NCBI GenBank assembly: GCA_025330725.1 | Contig: JAIWND010000003.1 | Span: 1,449,430-1,513,429, forward strand | Direction: 5' to 3' | Length of the DNA stretch: 64,000 nucleotides | Origin: Chlamydoabsidia padenii | Taxonomy: Eukaryota; Mucoromycota; Mucoromycetes; Mucorales; Cunninghamellaceae | Shown here: positions 57,491 to 64,000 of the stretch, piece after piece | Layout: each line of letters starts with the position of its first letter | Numbering within the stretch: the first letter of the stretch is position 1 | Made by a program: the position numbers and the translations under genes | Notes under the pieces: model-generated | Seen by the model: the letters and a program-made list of their open reading frames with translations, nothing else | What the model was told of the DNA's origin: nothing | Databases searched by the model: none

Positions 57491-57722
57491 AATAGATGGT
57501 AATAAATAATGGATGACTTTTTAATATAGTGGGCGCAGCATGACAAGAACAATGGGAAAGGAAAAAAAAAACATTACAACTCCGATCACTGATAAACACA
57601 AATTGGATTTTTTTTTTTTCAATTGACGTTTTTTCCTTTTTTTTTTTTTTTTTTTTTTTTTCTTTCTTCTGCTTGATTAATAAATCTCTCTTTTTCTTTT
57701 TTATTTTTATTTTTTTAAAAAA
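57491..57722. other. short intergenic between ANTH and FHA-kinase genes
   Basis: Two long T-tracts, no gene. Confidence 0.6.
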
Positions 57723-60165
<2,443 letters not shown>

Positions 60166-60880
60166 TCTCTCTCCCTTACACATACATACATATATTATAT
60201 CCCTATCAATAGTAATAAAAATCTCTCTTTTTTTAAAAATAAAACATGTATTACTCTGACTTTCTTACTGTATCATACTGTACGTGAAAAAGATAGTACA
60301 AGTGCATGTGTCCTGTGATATGACAAAAGTGCTACCATCATTTGACTGTTGGAAGAACTGGCTGCACTTGCATCACTGCCAATAGTGACATTTTACTATA
60401 TACTGTATGATATCTTTTATTTTCGTTTCTTTTTTATAATTGTGCAACATCTATATCTGACCCCAACTACATGCCCAAACTCTTCGCCCAACCTTTTTTT
60501 TCCGCCGAGTCGGCCTGATTTCTACGGCCAACATATCCCCCCGCCGAAAGTCGGAATTTAAATATCAAGTTCAGATTCTGCATGAATTTTTGATTAAACC
60601 AACCCCCTTTCACAATCAGAGCTAGTCTACACAACGAGCAATTCACGTTTGAAAAAAAAAAATCAGAGTCTTTTCACCCAAGTTGGCCTGATTTTTATGC
60701 CCAACTCTTCACTCAGCATTATTTCCATGAGCTGGGATTGTTTATTAAACGGAAGGACAATGTAAAAGACATAGATACAGGCATGTAGGGTAAAACAAAA
60801 AGTCATTGAATAATCTAGTCTAATGAGAATTAAAAAAAATAGGTTTAGTATCTCTTATAAAAAAAAAAAAAAAAAAAAAA
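60166..60880. other. intergenic, no gene recognised
   Basis: A degenerate sequence occurs twice: GCCTGATTTYTAYGSCCAA near 60513 and near 60687, each preceded by CAAGTTGG or CGAGTCGG. The stretch ends in a poly-A tract before a GGCGGGATTCAAG element (60882-60894). Confidence 0.5.
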
Positions 60881-60881
60881 A

Positions 60882-61540
60882 GGCGGGATTCAAGCTTTCC
60901 CCTTCTTTCTTTTCTTTTCATCTTTCATCTCGACTAACCAACGACCAATGATCATCACAAACAGCATCACCACTATCAAGTAAAGCCATCCAAGGGAACG
61001 AAGCAAATCGACAAGCTGGTACTACAACTGCCAAAATGTGACAAACGTTCTTTGATCCATTTAACGCAACTTGAAGGTAAGAACCCTGCCCTTCTTTTTT
61101 ACTTACTTTTTATTCCTGATTTATAGGTATAGGTTCACGGCTCGCTCAATCTTACAGGCGACAACGGAAGGAAAGAGGGACATTATCATATTCATGCGAT
61201 GTACTCAACACAGGGACAACTAATGCAGCCATGTTGGCAAGATGGGGGACAAAGATGGCGGTGGGTCTACTCTCTGCAACAATATCATCAAAAGGTAATT
61301 GAATAGGGTGAAACAGGACAGGATATCGTGCCTTGAAGCAAAAAAGTAGGCACCGACCATCCTTCTTCATTTACGACATTGACTCCTTGATCCGGCCTGG
61401 GTTCGTGATGCCGCAATTTGAAGCGATACTGCGAAGCAAGACTTACAGACACTACCAAAGTGAATCTTGATACCGCCTGTGAAACGTGGAAGGACGGTAA
61501 AACATATAACCTCTTTGGAACCAATGAATAGTTTAGATGT
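60882..61540 (+). CDS. unassigned spliced open stretches, doubtful gene
   Basis: A promoter-like GGCGGGATTCAAG and a CT-rich leader precede an ATG near 60949 (MIITNSITTIK). Open stretches continue on both sides of a plausible intron (GTAAGAACC..TTTATAG, 61076-61127), reading KRSLIHLTQLEGIGSRLAQS and TNAAMLARWGTKMAVGLL. A further stretch near 61345-61455 reads HRPSFFIYDIDSLIRPGF. I could not find a single frame linking them from a start to a stop. It could be a decayed gene. Confidence 0.3.
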
Positions 61541-63100
61541 AGTATAATATACCCATAGTTTTATATCATACCAATAAAATCAAACACTTTTAAATAAAAA
61601 CACTATCACTTATGATCGCCAAGGAATCTTCCCAATGATCGAATTGCACATTCAAACAAGATGGACTTTGAATTACTGTACCAACAGAAGAAGGAATAAG
61701 GGCTGATGCAATTGTCTCGGTCATGTAAATGATAGGTGTAGTCGTATTTAAATCAATAAAAGGAAGGTAAAGGTGAATAGTAGCAGGAAAGCATAGAACA
61801 CGGTACAATAAATAAGAGGAGATCGAAAAACGTTAAACAAGCCCTCTACCATGGTTTTCAGTAGTGTAGATAATCTTACACACCAGAAAAGCTAACACCA
61901 AACCCGCTACACTGGTCATAGAGTGAGTAAAATAAAAGCTTTTATTACAATGATAAGAGTAATTAAAACAAAGATTGGTGTATTATTTAATGTGATTATT
62001 ATACAGTAGGAAGGTATCAATGGCAACAATGGATCATAGTCGAAGGTTGTTACATGAATTAGTCGTCAAGAGAATAGTTACTGAAGGATGTTGACAAGGT
62101 TGCTGTTGAAGAAGCCTATTGTTAAGTGATAAAAAGTAAAAAGGTCAAGGAGCAGAAGTTCCTAATTGGATTACCCCGTTGATTAATATACAATATACAA
62201 TATCATGGTCATGTTGATACCATGGTGACTGACCCTTGATAATTACCTTTCACAACTGATATCATTACTATATTCTTGTTATGTTCCTCTTGCTGACAGT
62301 ATCAAAAAAAAAAAAAGAGTCGAGTTGATGGTTATTGTGTTGTCGTTCATAGAATAAACAAAAGCCTTCCCTTTTACGTTTACCTTGTTTGTAGACTTCA
62401 TTCAAAAGTACATTCACAGTTGTTAATCTCGTTGCGTTAATCTTGTTGTCCATATCAAAAGAAGAGTCTAATTAACGATTATTGTCTGGTTAATCCCAAA
62501 ACATTATTTAGATAAAAAAGAAGCGTTAATTACACGATTAAAAAGAAAACAGTAAAGATAAAGAGTCAGATTAAAAAGTAAGGTTAAAGAGTAAGAGTAG
62601 AATCCAAAAGGATAAAAAAAAAAAAAAAGATGAAGAAGTATCAAACTTCAAAAAGAATAAGAAGTTTGTGAAGGGGGAAGAAGAAAAGAACGGGGATTAA
62701 AAGTACTTTTTTAAATTTTCGACTTCCAAGCTAGCGGTAAAATAAGTTTGTTCTAAATGGCTAGAATAGATATGAACTATCATAATACTTGGTTTTGATA
62801 ATTCAACTTTTATTTCTTTGGGAAAAGTTGTCTTGCATTCATTCCATTCCTCATAATACAATATGCCAACATTGGGGCCTATTATCAAGTCATATCTTTG
62901 GTTCAAAGCTTGGGAGCCAATCCACGGTCTGCGGAGAACGAAAATTAGATCCAAAAATCGGGACTGCCCATGTAAAATTTTCTCTTTTGTTATTTTCTTT
63001 GAACTTCAACTAATCATAGAGCATCACCGCTCTTGGAATCAAGTAAATCTGGTGCATCAAACTAATGAAGATGTCATAACGAAGAAAAAGTTGGTACTGA
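61541..63100. other. no gene recognised; possible minus-strand exon fragments
   Basis: Minus-strand frames IYMTETIASALIPSSVG (61590-61808), MDNKINATRLTTVNVLLNEV (near 62450) and GPNVGILYYEEWNECKTTF (62697-62954) look coding-like but cannot be joined or assigned. Confidence 0.35.
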
Positions 63101-63104
63101 CTGT

Positions 63105-64000
63105 TGCCTATTCAGAGTGGGAACTAGTTGAATCAACAGATCTACTATTTAACTCTTTTTCGTCATGACATCTTCATTAGTATATAAATCTAGCCCTTGT
63201 TTGAACCAGGTAATCAAAAGAAATAGAGTATGTATCCTTCTTGGCTAATGACATTTTTTCCCCTTAATCTTTTATAGTACATTTATCTTTGGATCAAGTC
63301 GCCTCCTTTGTTGACAAGAAAGGGTTAGTAGTATCATGTTAATTCAGAGTGGGAACTTGTTGAAGAAACAGATACTATTTAACTTTTTTCACGTCATGGT
63401 GCCTTTTGATTTGGTCAAGTTACTTTCCATGTTTGTACCAGGTAATCAAAAGAAATAGATTATGTCTGTTTCTTGCTTGCTGTCATATTTTTTTTTTATC
63501 TTTTATAGTACATCGTATCTTTGGATCAAGTTCCCTCTCATGGATCAAGTGGTCTCCCATGGGTCATGTCTCTTCTTGTGGATCAAGTCGTCTCCCTTGT
63601 ATCAAGTCGCTTCCTTTGTTGACAAGAAAGGGCTAGTAATATCATGTTAATTCAGAGTGGGAACTTGTTGAAGAAACAGATATTATTTAGCTCTTTCAAG
63701 TCATGGTTCTTTTGGTTTGGTCAAGTCTTCCCATGTTTGTACCAGGTAATCAAAACAAACAGAGTATGTATGGTTCTTGTTGTTGTCATATTTTTTTTTT
63801 ATTTTATAGGACATCCATCATTGGCATCAATTGACTGCCTTTGGATCAAGTTGCCACTCGTGGATCATGTCTCTTCTATTGGATCAAGTTGCCACTCGTG
63901 GATCATGTCTCTTCTATTGGATCAAGTTGCCTCTCATGGATTAAGACTTTTCCCATGTGTGTACCGGGTACTTAAAGGAAGTAAAGTGTATAGGCTTGTT
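63105..64000 (+). repeat. higher-order tandem repeat array running off the window end
   Basis: Monomers of about 235-310 bp begin with TTCAGAGTGGGAACTWGTTG near 63111, 63345 and 63652. Each contains GTACCAGGTAATCAAAA, a T-rich stretch ending TTTTATAG, and a variable number of 18-21 bp subunits (GGATCAAGTYGYCWCYCNTG), which explains the length differences. Three and a half monomers are in the window. Confidence 0.8.

Overview
The window looks like nuclear DNA from an early-diverging filamentous fungus, most likely Mucoromycota (Mucorales type). The evidence is AT-rich DNA, genes split by 50-110 bp GT..AG introns, long poly-T/poly-A tracts, Helitron, MULE, Tc1/mariner and Fanzor relics, and a hypothetical protein family that I associate with Mucoromycota. 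The genus cannot be read from the sequence.

Layout. 1-4.9 kb is a transposon graveyard: two broken Helitron helicase ends, each followed by the same 26-bp minisatellite, a decayed hypothetical gene, and two copies of a dispersed repeat. 4.9-17.3 kb holds housekeeping genes: a TPX2-like SP/TP-rich protein, an EamA/DMT transporter, NudE, NADP-isocitrate dehydrogenase, an areA-GATA-like domain protein and a POT peptide transporter. 18.3-25.1 kb holds a broken Fanzor (eukaryotic TnpB-like, RNA-guided nuclease family) and, upstream on the same strand, a broken MULE transposase; together they may be one dead composite transposon. 25.6-33.3 kb holds a MAP kinase kinase, a myotubularin phosphatase, a Tc1/mariner relic that runs into a minisatellite present in both orientations, ribosomal protein L7 with a C/D snoRNA in its second intron, and a small acidic protein. 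33.8-45.8 kb is a cluster of seven genes for small or repetitive secreted proteins, mostly without recognisable family. 46.1-48.0 kb is a second, different Fanzor-like gene preceded by two more copies of the dispersed repeat. 48.3-60.2 kb holds a HAD-fold protein lacking the nucleophile Asp, a KA1-containing kinase, complex I 30-kDa subunit, an AP180/ANTH clathrin adaptor and an FHA-kinase of the Chk2/Rad53 type. From 60.2 kb to the end there is little recognisable coding sequence, and the window ends inside a tandem repeat array.

The most interesting items are the two Fanzor lineages and the MULE neighbour; the secreted-protein cluster, including a 630-residue three-repeat His/Asp/Cys-rich protein and two precursors with repeated peptides between Lys-Arg sites; the RPL7-intron snoRNA matching LSU rRNA; and a recurrent CGGGATTTGAA-type element upstream of unrelated genes.

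All gene models were spliced by eye. Exon borders are supported by reading-frame continuity and GT..AG signals, not by transcripts.
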